Shown piece by piece: positions 1 through 10,800 of a stretch of 64,000 nucleotides of DNA. The notes beneath the pieces are model-generated. The model made no database searches. It worked only from the letters and a program-made list of their open reading frames with translations, and was not told the origin of the DNA. Position 1 is the first letter of the stretch; the number at the start of each line of letters is the position of its first letter. A program made the translations under genes and the position numbers. This DNA comes from Planococcus citri (taxonomy: Eukaryota > Arthropoda > Insecta > Hemiptera > Pseudococcidae): positions 14,126,580 to 14,190,579 of the forward strand of contig NC_088678.1 of NCBI RefSeq assembly GCF_950023065.1, written 5' to 3'.

Positions 1-670
1 CTCTTCCATCTAGGAGTCCGCTCGTGGTTGAAATTGAGCGGGGCTAAATATGAATGAAAAATGAGCTCTGGAGAATAATTTTGACCTCCATGGTACACAT
101 GATAGGGAGTTCCGTGGAAACCACGGATGTCAGAATTGTTCTTTGAGTCTCACATTTCTTACTCACAAGATCTAAGAAGTCAATGTCGTACATAAATGTG
201 TCCAAGTTTTTTTCAATTATGAAAGTTTGCCCAATTTCAGAATTTTTCTGACTTAAAAGTCGAAGTAAATACTCAAATAATTGGATTTGAGATACGAAGA
301 ACTTCGGACAGACTTACGAGCGAGAGAAGAAGCGGGGTTATAAATGCTCCAAAATTTTGAAAATCGTTTTTTTTTTGTGATTTCAGTATGTTTTGTCATC
401 GCATTCTGACCCTGTGTGACCCTTTTTTTAGAGGAAAGGGGTTCATGTGTCCCAATTTTTTTTAAATTGGGTATGAAAATTTTTTAGATTAGATCTTGTG
501 AGTAAGAAATGCGAGACTCAAGAACAGTTCTGACCTCAGTGGTTCCCATGGAATTCCCTAAGTCCCTATCATGGGTACGATGGATGTCAAAATTGTTCTC
601 CAGAGCTCATTTTTCATTCATATTTAGCCCCGCTCAATTTCAACCACGAGCGGACTCCTGGATGGCGGAG
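1..670. repeat. Foldback repeat, left arm cut by window edge
   Basis: Positions 1-175 are the reverse complement, with some mismatches, of 491-662 (shared words include GAGCGGGGCTAAATATGAAT and AGATCTTGTGAGTAAGAAAT), so this is an inverted-repeat element whose outer left end lies outside the window. The spacer at 176-490 is AT-rich and shows no coding pattern. The 70-residue open frame inside the right arm follows the repeat and is not taken as a gene. Confidence 0.7.
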
Positions 671-702
671 GGGGTCCAAATGTTCAGTACCCCTAATGGA
701 AG

Positions 703-1143
703 GGTAAAATTTGAATTTTGAGGCCGAAAAAAATCGAGTCGTCTCCTCAGACCCTCAAGAACAGCTGTGCGAAATTTCAGCCCTCTAAGAGACATAGATC
801 AAATTTAGGTTTTTTCAAATTTTCAAAAAAATCGATTCTGAGTTGGAGAGATTTCAGACTGTATTTGGCTAAGTACAAAATTTCAAAAAATTGTCGAAAA
901 AATCTGAAAATTGGTAGAAGTGTTCCTCGAGGTTTCAATTGAAAGATTCTTCGATGTGGACCGGGGGGCATTAGTAAGGTACCTGTAAGGGGTCCAAAAG
1001 AATGGGGAGGGGTCCACTTGGGGAGCTAAATTTGAATTTTGAGGTCGAAAAAAATCGAGTTGTCTGCTCAAACCTTTAGGAACAGCTGGGCAAAATTTCA
1101 GCCCTCTAGGAGGCATAAATCAAATTTCGATTTTTTTTGAAAA
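703..1143 (+). repeat. Two direct copies of a ~120-bp repeat
   Basis: Positions 703-830 and 1023-1143 are direct copies about 315 bp apart. Both carry TTTGAATTTTGAGG, AAAAAAATCGAGT, GGAACAGCTG-like and AAATTTCAGCCCTCTA words. No coding potential is seen in or between them. Confidence 0.6.
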
Positions 1144-1186
1144 TCTTGATAAATGGTGAAAAGCCCTATTTCAGGGAGGGGAGGGG

Positions 1187-1690
1187 TTAGAGGGTTACGG
1201 GTGGCAGCACAAACCAGCACAAACGAAGCACAATAGATACATCCATTTTTCTCTTTTCAAACTTTCGTCTAACCCCTTTTTTAAAATTCATGTCTACGGC
1301 CTCCCCACAAATAACCCCTCGAAACCACAGGAAGGGGAGCAGCACAACCGAAAATATTTTCAGCACAAACCAGCACAAACGTAGCACAAACGATTGACAC
1401 CATTTCGGACCCCGTAGCTGAAAGTGGGGGGCTCCCGTGTCTATGCCCCCCCCAAAGTTTTGTCTAATACCTCGGGAAGGGGGGCAGCGCAAACGAAAAT
1501 CTTTTCAGCACAAACCAGCACAAACGTAGCACAAACGATTGACACCATTTCGGGCCTCCTAACTAAAAGTGGGGGGCTCCCGTTTCTACGGCCCCCCAAA
1601 AAGTTTTTCCAAATATCTCGGGAAGGGGGGCAGCACAAACGAAAAAAATTTCAGCACAATCCAGCACAAACGTAGCACAAACGAATGACA
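1187..1690 (+). repeat. 146-bp tandem satellite, about 2.5-3 units
   Basis: Units begin GGGAAGGGGgcAGC near 1329, 1474 and 1620, a 146-bp period. Each contains AGCACAAACCAGCACAAACG followed by TAGCACAAACGATTGACACC and, further on, GTGGGGGGCTCCCGT. The same core with the same 146-bp spacing recurs inside the giant inverted repeat (46590-47110 and 49850-50350). The open frames seen on both strands are products of the repeat. Confidence 0.75.
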
Positions 1691-1743
1691 TGTTTTTGAA
1701 GTCAAGCGGTGGGGGTTGGGGGGCCGTGGACATGCACCTCATT

Positions 1744-2890
1744 TAGGTGAGTCATGTCCTTCGAATTCGCTCCATTTTGTTTTACAAAGTCTACGCACCC
1801 AATAAGTAAGAAACCCGCAATCAGTTTGGTCCCAGTCCCCTCAGGGAGCGGGTGGGGGAGGGGCTTTAATTATTTTCACATGTCTGAAGGTACTCAACTT
1901 CAGCAGCGCATGCTTCCAAAGCTATGATATGTTGATCAAAAATGATTTCACAGTTCGAAAGGGCACTGTAATTTGAACTTTTCAAATACGTATTTTGAAA
2001 TTTTCAAAAGTTGAAAGTTCAAAGTTCAAAATGACGCTGTGAGTAGGAGCTACCATTTAAAATTCTAAAAAAATTTCCATAGATGTACATTTTGATGCTT
2101 ATTCGAAATATTCAATTTTGGAGATGGGATCTTTTAGTGAAGGGAGAGTACCCCGTCCTCCAAATTTGGGCAAAGCTTTAGAAAAAAATCTGTGGCATGT
2201 GATATATCAATTGCATGTTTTTGGTGACGCTAAACACGAATACGACGTCTGATTTTTTTATTGGGCACCATCCACGCCCCCCCCCCCCAGCACTTCTCCA
2301 AATGAAGTAAAAATTCAAAAGAGTATTTTGTTCGTGCGACACATGTAATACATAATATGTAGTATGTTTTTGGTGACGCTGAACACGAATATGACGTCTG
2401 ACTTTTGATCGGACCCCATTTATATGGAAATCGTTACCTATTTGTTGGACTTTTATCCATTTGGGGAAGTTCTGTGGGCCATGGATGAAGTCAATTTGAA
2501 AAACTAAGGCTATAATTATTCGTGTTCAGCGATATCGAAAACATTTCCACACGAATGAAACAATTTTTTTTTACTTTTACCCCATTTGGGGAGGTTCTAG
2601 GGGCGTGGATGAGGTCCAATCAAAAATCTAACATCATATTCGTGTTCAGCATCACTAAAAAAATGCAATTCGATATATCACATGCCCCAGATTTTTTTTT
2701 GAACGTTTTGTCCAAATTTGGAGGCGATTTTAAATGTGATGGTCTAGGTCGACGCAGAATTTCAAATACAGACTATTTTATGGAACTAGGCTATTTTTAC
2801 CAAAACCGGTTGAGTGGGAGGTGGAGCGAAAATGCCCCTTCTTCAAGAACTGGTATCTGTCCTCCGCCCCTCCGAAGTTAAAATTTTTTT
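1744..2890. repeat. Degenerate foldback copy of the 5523-10182 family
   Basis: The left part (about 1780-2470) resembles 5580-6250 (for example the AACCCGCAATnAGTTTGGTC, TACTCAACTTCAGCAGC and TCTGnGGCATGTGATATATC words). The right part (2560-2710) is the inverse of part of the left. It carries the recurrent TTCGTGTTCAGC motif several times. There is no intact terminal inverted repeat. The 119-residue frame at 2522-2881 lies in this repeat and is not called a gene. Confidence 0.6.
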
Positions 2891-3076
2891 GTGGCTTTCA
2901 ACTCAAAATGAAAGTCTTTAGGGTACTGAATTTTGACATAATCCTCCTGCATTTTTTTTTCATCAAATTAACTGATCACACCTAGGTAGGTATCTACCTA
3001 TTCATAATACACATAAATTTGTTGTTATGAAAACAGATCAGTTCAGATTGAACGAATTATAACCCAAAAGAGTTTA

Positions 3077-3430
3077 GCCTGGTATAGACGATCCAATATA
3101 TTTGACAAACTCGATTTGTCAAATCAAATTGAATTTAATCAAACATATTCGGTTGTGTGGACGCTCTGATGATGTCTTTCTCAAATTTTTAACGTTTTGT
3201 TGATCGGAGACACCATAGACACAACTCTGAAAATAATTCTGAAAATATAAATAATTTCTATTTTCAGAATTGGTGTCATCGATCAACAAAACGTTGAAAA
3301 TTTGAAAAAAAAACTTAGATTATCAGAGCGTTTACATGATCTAATATATTTGACTTTCCATGCAACCAAATATATTTTATCAATTTGACAAACCTGGTTT
3401 GTCAAATATATTGGATCGTCTATACCAGGC
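3077..3430. mobile_element. 354-bp MITE with TTA target duplication (Harbinger/Tourist-like)
   Basis: Terminal inverted repeats begin GCCTGGTATAGACGATCCAA on both ends. The element is flanked by TTA at 3074-3076 and TTA at 3431-3433. A 3-bp TTA/TAA duplication is the known signature of PIF/Harbinger MITEs. It has no coding capacity. Family relatives lie at 43513-53590 (split by later insertions) and 53657-54046. Confidence 0.75.
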
Positions 3431-3550
3431 TTATGGCTTTTAGGTACACTTGACTATGATTTTGTTTATTTGTTTGTTTTTTCTTTCGGGAAGGCCAATA
3501 CAATAAAATTATTTCTATGCTCTATGATCATTCTGTTTTATAATCCTTAC

Positions 3551-3848
3551 CGTTACATTTGAATATATATAATCCGGAACAAAGCTAATGTCACCTTCTG
3601 TAGTTACAACGCAAGTAACCTCATAGGAATTTACTCCCAAGTAATAACAATCTCTATCCTCTACTGCTTCTATTCTGTTGAAGAAGTTCAATACTATGCT
3701 AATTCTTAGACTTACTGGAAATCAAATGAATCGAAATACTAATTATAAAAACAAATCTAAAATCTAAAAATATAAAGTGTTGAAAAAAATTAAGAATTAT
3801 TTCTTCCGTACCTGTCAGGAAGTGTAAAGAATACGCAATTTTTTTCAT
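3551..3848 (-). pseudogene. LRR membrane-protein family, exons 1-2 only (partial gene)
   Basis: On the minus strand exon 1 (3848-3812) reads MKKIAYSLHFLT and ends in phase 1 at a GTACGG donor. Exon 2 (3714-3551) opens after TTTCCAG and ends in phase 0 at GTAAGG. Joined they give 67 codons: a hydrophobic signal-like start, then a segment with two cysteines (about residues 39 and 50) ending VPDYIYSNVT, the same design and exon phases as exon 2 of the other six family members (for example ending IPQNLGANIE). No exon 3 (LRR block) is visible between 3550 and 1; that stretch is a MITE and foldback repeats. Either the rest of the gene lies beyond the left edge after a long repeat-filled intron, or the locus is a truncated remnant. 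Family membership is inferred from exon architecture and pattern, not from an alignment search. Confidence 0.55.
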
Positions 3849-4302
3849 TTCTTATCACATGGCGACATTTAAAGAGGGCAAATATTGGAATAACAAAAAC
3901 ACTTGCAAATGTATCAAAATAATGTATGTACTAATAATAATAGCCAATTATTATTGACCATATCTGAAATGTTGATACAAAGGTCGTTCGTTTATTTTAA
4001 TCCACAAATCATTGGTATTTTTTTATTTTTTTGAAATCTGTTTGAAGATAAGTTTCAGATTTAAAATGTTTAAATTTTTTTTCATGGTTCAAGTGGTTTC
4101 TCGGTGTCTTTAATACTTGCCCTTTATCATGTTTAGACCGTTAGAAGAGCTCAAAGTTCATTTTTTTTGTAGAATCGAGAATTCTCAAAATGGCTGTTTT
4201 AAAATAAGTGTATGCGATTTTGAATTTGAAACAAATTTACCATTTAAAAAAACATTTTTTACTACCTACAGATTACATTTTTTTGTTTCATGATGAAAAA
4301 AA
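3849..4302. other. Intergenic, nothing recognised
   Basis: AT-rich sequence between the gene fragment and a small open frame. No repeat partner, RNA gene or exon-like signal was recognised here. Confidence 0.5.
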
Positions 4303-4503
4303 ATGTTCAGAGAAAAGTTCACTTTTTTCTCAAACTTTTCTGCCCTAAGCTATTCGACACCTGCCCCAGAAACAGAAATAAAACTGCGCACCAGCCTACC
4401 GGGTCTTTATTCAATCTACATCCTCAGGAATTTTCGCGAAGAAATACAAGTTGACAACGAGAACTACCAACCTATTTTGAGGGAAAAGTTTCTCGAGGGC
4501 TGA
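4303..4503 (+). CDS. Orphan 66-residue open frame, unknown
   Basis: An ATG-initiated frame whose in-frame upstream stop lies at 4294-4296. Its base composition is less AT-rich than its flanks, and a perfect AATAAA (4503-4508) overlaps the stop codon. The product has charged patches near the end and no signal peptide, membrane segment or motif that I recognise. The frame could be a small gene, the last exon of something unseen, or chance. There is no repeat partner elsewhere in the window, which sets it apart from most other short frames. Confidence 0.2.
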   Translation: MFREKFTFFSNFSALSYSTPAPETEIKLRTSLPGLYSIYILRNFREEIQVDNENYQPILREKFLEG

Positions 4504-4553
4504 ATAAAATAAGATGGACACCCAGTACATAGATTTGATTGCAAATCACAAAA

Positions 4554-4559
4554 TTTATT
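4554..4559 (-). promoter_or_regulatory. Candidate poly(A) signal for the 4841-11767 gene
   Basis: AATAAA on the minus strand, about 280 bases beyond the TGA of the proposed tail exon. This is sequence pattern only. Confidence 0.3.
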
Positions 4560-4840
4560 TTTAAAAATGAGTATCAGATAGATCACTATTACTGATATCA
4601 ATTAAAACATGCTGCAATGCAGATACATAAAAAAAATACTTAGGTATTTATAGTGGTACGACTAAAACATTTGCAGGCGTCAGATACATAATTATTTCAA
4701 CCACATGGGACTAACAGCAAAAACAAAATAATAATTAAAACAACAAAATGATAAACATCGTACGAAAGAAATGACAGATATTTTTTTCACACCGATAGTA
4801 TCTTCTCCAGAATAGCCCAATTACTCGTATCTATATTGTA

Positions 4841-7800
4841 TCAATAAATCAGAACATAAGGTTCGATACGTTCGTGTTGAAGCTCTTCTTCAACTTCTTC
4901 AGTTTCCTCATCATCGACATCTGCCAGTTCCGGAAGTGGTTTCATCTAAATCAGATGAAACTTAATTAGGTATTTTTTGAAATTCAAGTCGGATAAGTAC
5001 CTATTAACGTGAGAGATGTTCTAACTACCAAAAGAATTTTTGAACTGGACAAAAATACTTACATCACCCAAAATTTCAGTAGCTTAAGTGCATTTTTTGA
5101 TTTTCAACCAATTTTTAAAAGTCAAATTTGGACAAAAAATAAGAAAAAAAATCAAAATCTCATTAAATTGACATCTAGGAAGCTGAAATTTGGTATGTAG
5201 CCTATTTTCTGCCCCCTTAATCAATTAGAACCAATGTCGAATCATTTTGAGCAATTTTGGATTCTCCAGCAGATTTTTCAAAATTGAAATTTCCTCAGAA
5301 TTTCACTCAATGAAGTTGGAAAGCTAATTACATGCTAAAAAGATCATATACACCATTTTTGAAAATCTAGAATTTCCAAAATATTTCTATAGGCTTCAGG
5401 ACGTCTTAAAACCACTCCGATCGGCTCAGAATGTTGAAACTAGGATATAAAGTAAATTTCAGCTTTCAATTTTTGTTAGGTAAAATTTTACAAAAATTTC
5501 CCTTCTCAAAAATATGCTTGGTGGGTCATTCCATGTCAACTCAACCAAAAAAAAGGCGATTTTGAAAGTCATGTCTTTCAATTTCGCTCAATTTTTTTTT
5601 ACAATATATACCCACCCAGTAAGTAAGAACCCCGCAATTAGTTTGGTCCCAGCCCCCTCAAAAGGCGGGCGGGGGGCTTCCATTATTTTCACATTGTCTC
5701 GAGCTACTCAACTTCAGCAGCCCATTCCTCCAAAACTATGATACTTTGATCAAAACTGATTTCACAGTTCGAAAAGGCATTGCATTTAGAACTTTTTAAG
5801 CGTTTTGAAATTTTCAAAAGTTGAAAGTTGAACTTTAAAATTGAATGTTCAAATTTCAAAATGGCGCCGTAAGTGGGAGCTACCATTTCAAATTTTGAAA
5901 AAATTTCCATAGATGTACCTTTTGATGTTTTTATGAAATATTCAAGTTTCGAGATGGGATCTCTCAATGGAGAGGGAGCACTTCCACCCCCAATTTTGGG
6001 TGAAACTTTCGAAAGAAAATCTGGGGCATGTGATATATCGAATTCTATGTTTTTGGTGACGCTGAACACGAATATGATGTTAGATTTTTGATAAGACTCC
6101 ATCCATGGCCTCCAGTACCTACCCAAGGGGGGTAAAAGTTCAAAAAAGTGTTTTGTTCGTGTGACACATGGAATAGTATGTTTTTGGTGACGCTGAACAC
6201 GAATATGACGTCAGATGTTTGATTGGACCCGTCCACGGTCCCCAGCACCTCCCCAAAGGGTGCAACCCGCCAAAAAAATGGTTACATTGTGATAGTGCAT
6301 ATGGCCACCTGGTGTCAACGTACAATTAGGGTCTACTACTCGTGGTAACACTGCTTCCGTCCTCGTAAGCGGAGCTCCGTCAGAGCTACGCGACAGGGAA
6401 CATTGCCAGTAGTGGTGGGATATTATCGATATATATCGATATTTGCCGCCGTCGATATATATCGATATTTTGAAGCCGATAATCGATTATCGGAAAATTT
6501 TTAAAAATTATGCAAAAATCCTGCAAATAAATTGTGCGAGGTATTTTTTTGCTCTTTTTTAGCATTTTCAGACTCTTTTAGAGTAAAATAGTGATTATCA
6601 CAGCTATTAATGGTAGCCATGGGCCATATCTGTAGAATGATGAAATGTTGACAATTACGTCATCAATGTCATCATTATTTTAAAAAGCTCCAAATAGGTA
6701 GCTAGATACCCGAGCAGCAATTTTCAGCTAAGTTTCTGCATACGTTCTGCATAGCAGAATGCATGCAGAACGCCTGCAGTCTGCCTGTGTTCTGCATGCA
6801 AAACGCCGCCGTAATTCTGGACTAGAAATGAATTTTTCTGCATGCGTTTACGCGTGAGTTATGCATGCGTCTTTGTTCACAGTGTTTATATGGGTTCATT
6901 TTTTTTTTCATTTGAGGGAAATAATACGAATTCTCAATAAAATGTCCTGCATTTACTACAGAGCAATTATATAACCAAAATAAATGAATACCTAATTTTT
7001 AAAAAAAAATCAGTAAGGGCTGTTCTTTCTTTTTCATCTCACCACAACTGCAAATCCATTGAAGACCCTCCCCCCTTCCCCACACCTTCATCTTGCATAC
7101 ACAGACAGGTACTGGTTACTAGAATATTGTTTATGAAGGTAGGTGTATTTCTCTTTCACCCTCACCCCACCATCGAATGGCAACACAGAAACCAGTTCTT
7201 GGTGCCTTGCCTTGCTTTGCTCTGCTTCTTCCTTTGTTCCTTTGTCACTGCGAAATGTGTACTGTATGCTGGTAGGATATGCTGCGTTACTAATGATGTT
7301 TGTTGTTCTCACCTCTGCTGCTTTCCTCTTACCCTTCGCAACAGGGATGCTGGTTGACATACGATTACAGGAGTACGCCACTAGAGCTGGTTTAGAAATG
7401 TACCGTTGAATATATACCTACAGATCCTTGTTTCAGGAGATAATTTTTTTTTGTCAGTTTTGAGTTTTCTATCTTGAAAAAATATGTATGAGTGGAACAT
7501 GATTTTTCAAGTTTTTTGAGACGTTTTCAAGCAGTGTACCACAAGTTTATGAGGGCAAAATAATTTTTCGAAACTTAAATAATTTGTATTTTCATAGTGT
7601 ATAAAGTATGCACATGTTTATGCATAGGTATTATGATTTTTCTAGTGTTGAAAAACCTAAAATGAACCAAATTCACTATGTACCTGATTTTTAATAAAAC
7701 CAAAAACCAATATTTTTTATTTTCTTGTGGTCAACAGGACCACTTAACGAACTTGAATGTTTTGGTGGTTATCTAACAACACAAACAATTTTCTAGTTCA

Positions 7801-10800
7801 ATTTTGGTTCGTTTTCATTTTCACTTAATTTTTTTTTTTTTTTGCATGAATAAAATAAATCATTACATTTATTGCAAAGAATAAATTCGGGTAAAATTTC
7901 ATCAAAATTGTGTGAAAGATTGTTAAAATCTCCTGTAAAATCAAGTAATGAAAGCAATAAAAACACTTCAAATCACAAGAAACTGCAGATAGTAGAGTTG
8001 GGCAAAAATCAATTTGAAAATTGTTTTTAAAAAGTGAAACAGCCAAAAAAAACAAAAAAAGTGAGCTTTCTCATATATTCAAAATCCAAAATTCAACCCA
8101 AAACCAAAAATGAAAATCATGTAAGTTACAACCCATGTTTTTTTTTCTTCAAGGGAGGAAAATACATACGAATCACTGTCAAATTATGGATACCTATATT
8201 GTAGGTGACTTTTTCATTGAATCTGAATTAGAATTAGAAAAACGAGCAAACACAACTTTTTGTGGGTAAAAAACTATTTTATCAATTTCAGGTACATATC
8301 AACTAAAGTAACTGATGAAAAAAATTGAATGATATTTTAGCCTGAATTTATTTACTTTTTGATAACACGATCTTGTATCAGTCATTCCTACGCATCATGT
8401 ACATACAAAAACACATTTCGCTGGTCCAATAAGCTGTGCGAAAGTGCATTGCAGAAACGCATGCATTTCTGCAGCGAATACGCACGCGTAAATGTACAGG
8501 CAGAAATGCATACGTCGATATCTTAAAAACGCATATGCAGAAACGCTATGCAGAAACGTGGGGGAAAGTCCAGGTTTACACATAAGACGCGGATCTGCGG
8601 GCAATCTGCGGGTGATCTGCGTGTGATCTGCGTGTGATCTGCCGCGGAAACGTCACACGCAGAAATATTTTCAATTGCTGCTCGGGTACTGAAAAAGCAA
8701 AAAAATAAGGAATAGAAACAGCTTAGAGATGATTCAGTTTCTCTTTTCATCAAAAATCAGCTGTTTTATGGTCTTTTTATGAACATCAAAAACATCCAAT
8801 ATATATCGATATTAGACCTCCGATATTTTGACGATATCGATATCCCGAAATATCAATAATATCCCATCTAGGAGAGACACCAACGTGTTGCTCCGAGCTC
8901 GTTCTCCCTGATCAAGAGGACAAAGGACAGCTCGTCATCCGCCTTCGGTTTAATTACCATTCTTCATACATTTAAATGAGTTAATTTACCCGTTCGCGGG
9001 AGTGTTGTTAATATACCCCATCGAGGGAGTTCGGTTAATGTTTAATATACCCCATCGTGGGAGTCTTTTGTGTAAATATACCCTTTAAGGGAGTTCTTCG
9101 TGTTAATTAGGTACTGTTAATAAATACCTTTTATTCGTAACATCGTGTTTATTGACGTCATATCTGCAATATTCTATCTCGTTCGTACTGTGTATCCTGA
9201 GCTATACGTGCAAAACAGGTAAGTCCACGTAGTGGTATATTTATTCCGTCTAAGTGGTATTTCCTGGCCTCACCCCCCAACAGGTAATGATTCGCCTCCT
9301 TACCTAACGCAGCATGTGTTAGATATTATATTACAACATTCGTGTGACACATGAAATAGTAGGTATGTATTTGATATCGCTGAACACGAATATTGCCTTA
9401 GTTTTCCGAATTGACTTCACCCATGGCCCCCAGAACCTCCCCCAATAGGTAAAAGTTAAAAAAAATTGTTGGGGGCCGTGGATGGAGTCCAATCAAAAAA
9501 CTAACGTCAAATTCGTGTTCAGCGTCACCAAAAACATACTATTCCATGTGTCACACGAACAAAACACTTTTTTGAACTTTTACCCCCTTTGGGTAGGTGC
9601 TGGGGACCATGGATGGGGTCCTATCAAAAATCTGACATCATATTCGTGTTCAGCGTCACCAAAAACATAGAATTCGGTATATCACATGCCCCAGATTTTC
9701 TTTCGAAAGTTTCGCCCAAAATTGGGGGTGGAAGTGCTCCCCCTCCATTGAGAGATCCCATCTCGAAACTTGAATATTTCAAAAAAGCATCAAAAGATAC
9801 ATCTATGGAAATTTTTTCAAAATTTGAAATGGTAGCTCCCACTTACAGCGCCATTTTAAAATTTGAACTTTCAATTTTAAAGTTCAACTTTCAACTTTTG
9901 AAAATTTCAAAACGCTTAAAAAGTTCTAAATGCAATGCCCTTTCGAACTATGAAATCAGTTTTGATCAAAGTATCCTAGTTTTGGAGGAATGGGCTGCTG
10001 AAATTGAGTAGCTCAAGACAATGTGAAAATAATGGAAGCCCCCCCGCCCGCCCCCTGAGGGGCTGAGAACAAACTAATTGGGGGGTTCTTACTCACTGGG
10101 TGGGTATATATTGTAAAAAAAAATTGAGCGAAATCGAAAGACATGACTCAAAAACGTTGGTTGAGTTAACATGGAATGACCCTGAAGACTTCAGAACTAC
10201 TCAAAACTGTTCGAAATTATTTCCAATCAATTTGGAAGTTCAAAAATAGGGCACATGCCAAATTTCAACTCTCTAAAGCAAATTGGTAAAATTTTATTTA
10301 TTTTTTTTCATTTTTAGTTCAAAGATTTTCACAGATGCCAAAAATTGAAAAATTTTCCTCTTTGGGCGGATGATGTACTTTTACATGGTCTTCGATTCAA
10401 TTTTGCCCAGTTCACAAATTTTTCTGTCAATCAGGATACAGTATCCCTTGTAAATAGGTACCTTATTTGAAAAAAGAATTATACTAACCCTCGCAAATGC
10501 AGTCATCACTAGAGCCAGAATCACCGTTAGAATGATTATTACTGCAGGTATGATGTATGCCCATAAACCTATAAGCCTCTTTAATTGTTCAGTTATTTCT
10601 GACTGCGCATATTTTCCTAAGCATTGCTTTTCATAATTTTCTTTGGCGTTTTCCAACGAATCTTTCTCTAGGCACTCTCTAGCTTCAATGTGAACAAATA
10701 AATAGGTAATGTAATTCAAAAGAAACAATGTTTCACTTTACCCAGGTAATTATAAGCAATCGAAAATAGATGTAGATCCACTTTCTTACCTGATGACGAA

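Larger units (their letters stand above)
6326..9340 (+). mobile_element. LTR-like sequence, interrupted by a nested element
   Basis: Sequence on each side of the 6416-8866 insertion (about 6326-6415 and 8867-9340) differs from the host arms and is less AT-rich. The distal part has four TATACCC-type repeats with paired GGGAGT (about 8985-9090), AATAAA-type signals near 9120 and an end resembling TATTACAACA. These features resemble a solo LTR, but I see no clean 4-6 bp duplication and no retroviral-type coding sequence, so the class is tentative. Confidence 0.35.
5523..10182. mobile_element. 4.66-kb element with ~0.8-kb inverted arms, host to nested insertions
   Basis: The ends are inverted: GGGTCATTCCATG at 5523 and its complement ending at 10182. 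Arms 5523-6260 and about 9380-10182 are near-perfect reverse complements, which is why a 140-residue frame appears in both (5704-6126 minus and 9589-10011 plus). No target-site duplication could be recognised. The interior contains an LTR-like piece and at least two further TIR elements. It appears to sit in the last intron of the minus-strand LRR gene. Confidence 0.7.

Noticed and set aside
1187..1690. CRISPR-like regular repeats
   Set aside because: The 146-bp repeats have no unique spacers; the genome is eukaryotic and the array is an ordinary satellite.
5704..6126. 140-residue frame also present at 9589-10011
   Set aside because: The two copies lie in the inverted arms of one transposable element; conservation is explained by the DNA repeat and a third copy at 1900-2250 is broken.
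7088..7409. Coding cargo gene inside the nested element
   Set aside because: Frames on both strands are under 100 residues with no motif and no repeat of the frame elsewhere; coding status cannot be supported.
10447..10488. 42-nt intron at the end of the first minus-strand LRR gene
   Set aside because: It would be unusually short and its removal is not needed, since the frame reads through; splicing to 4945 or read-through are both simpler.
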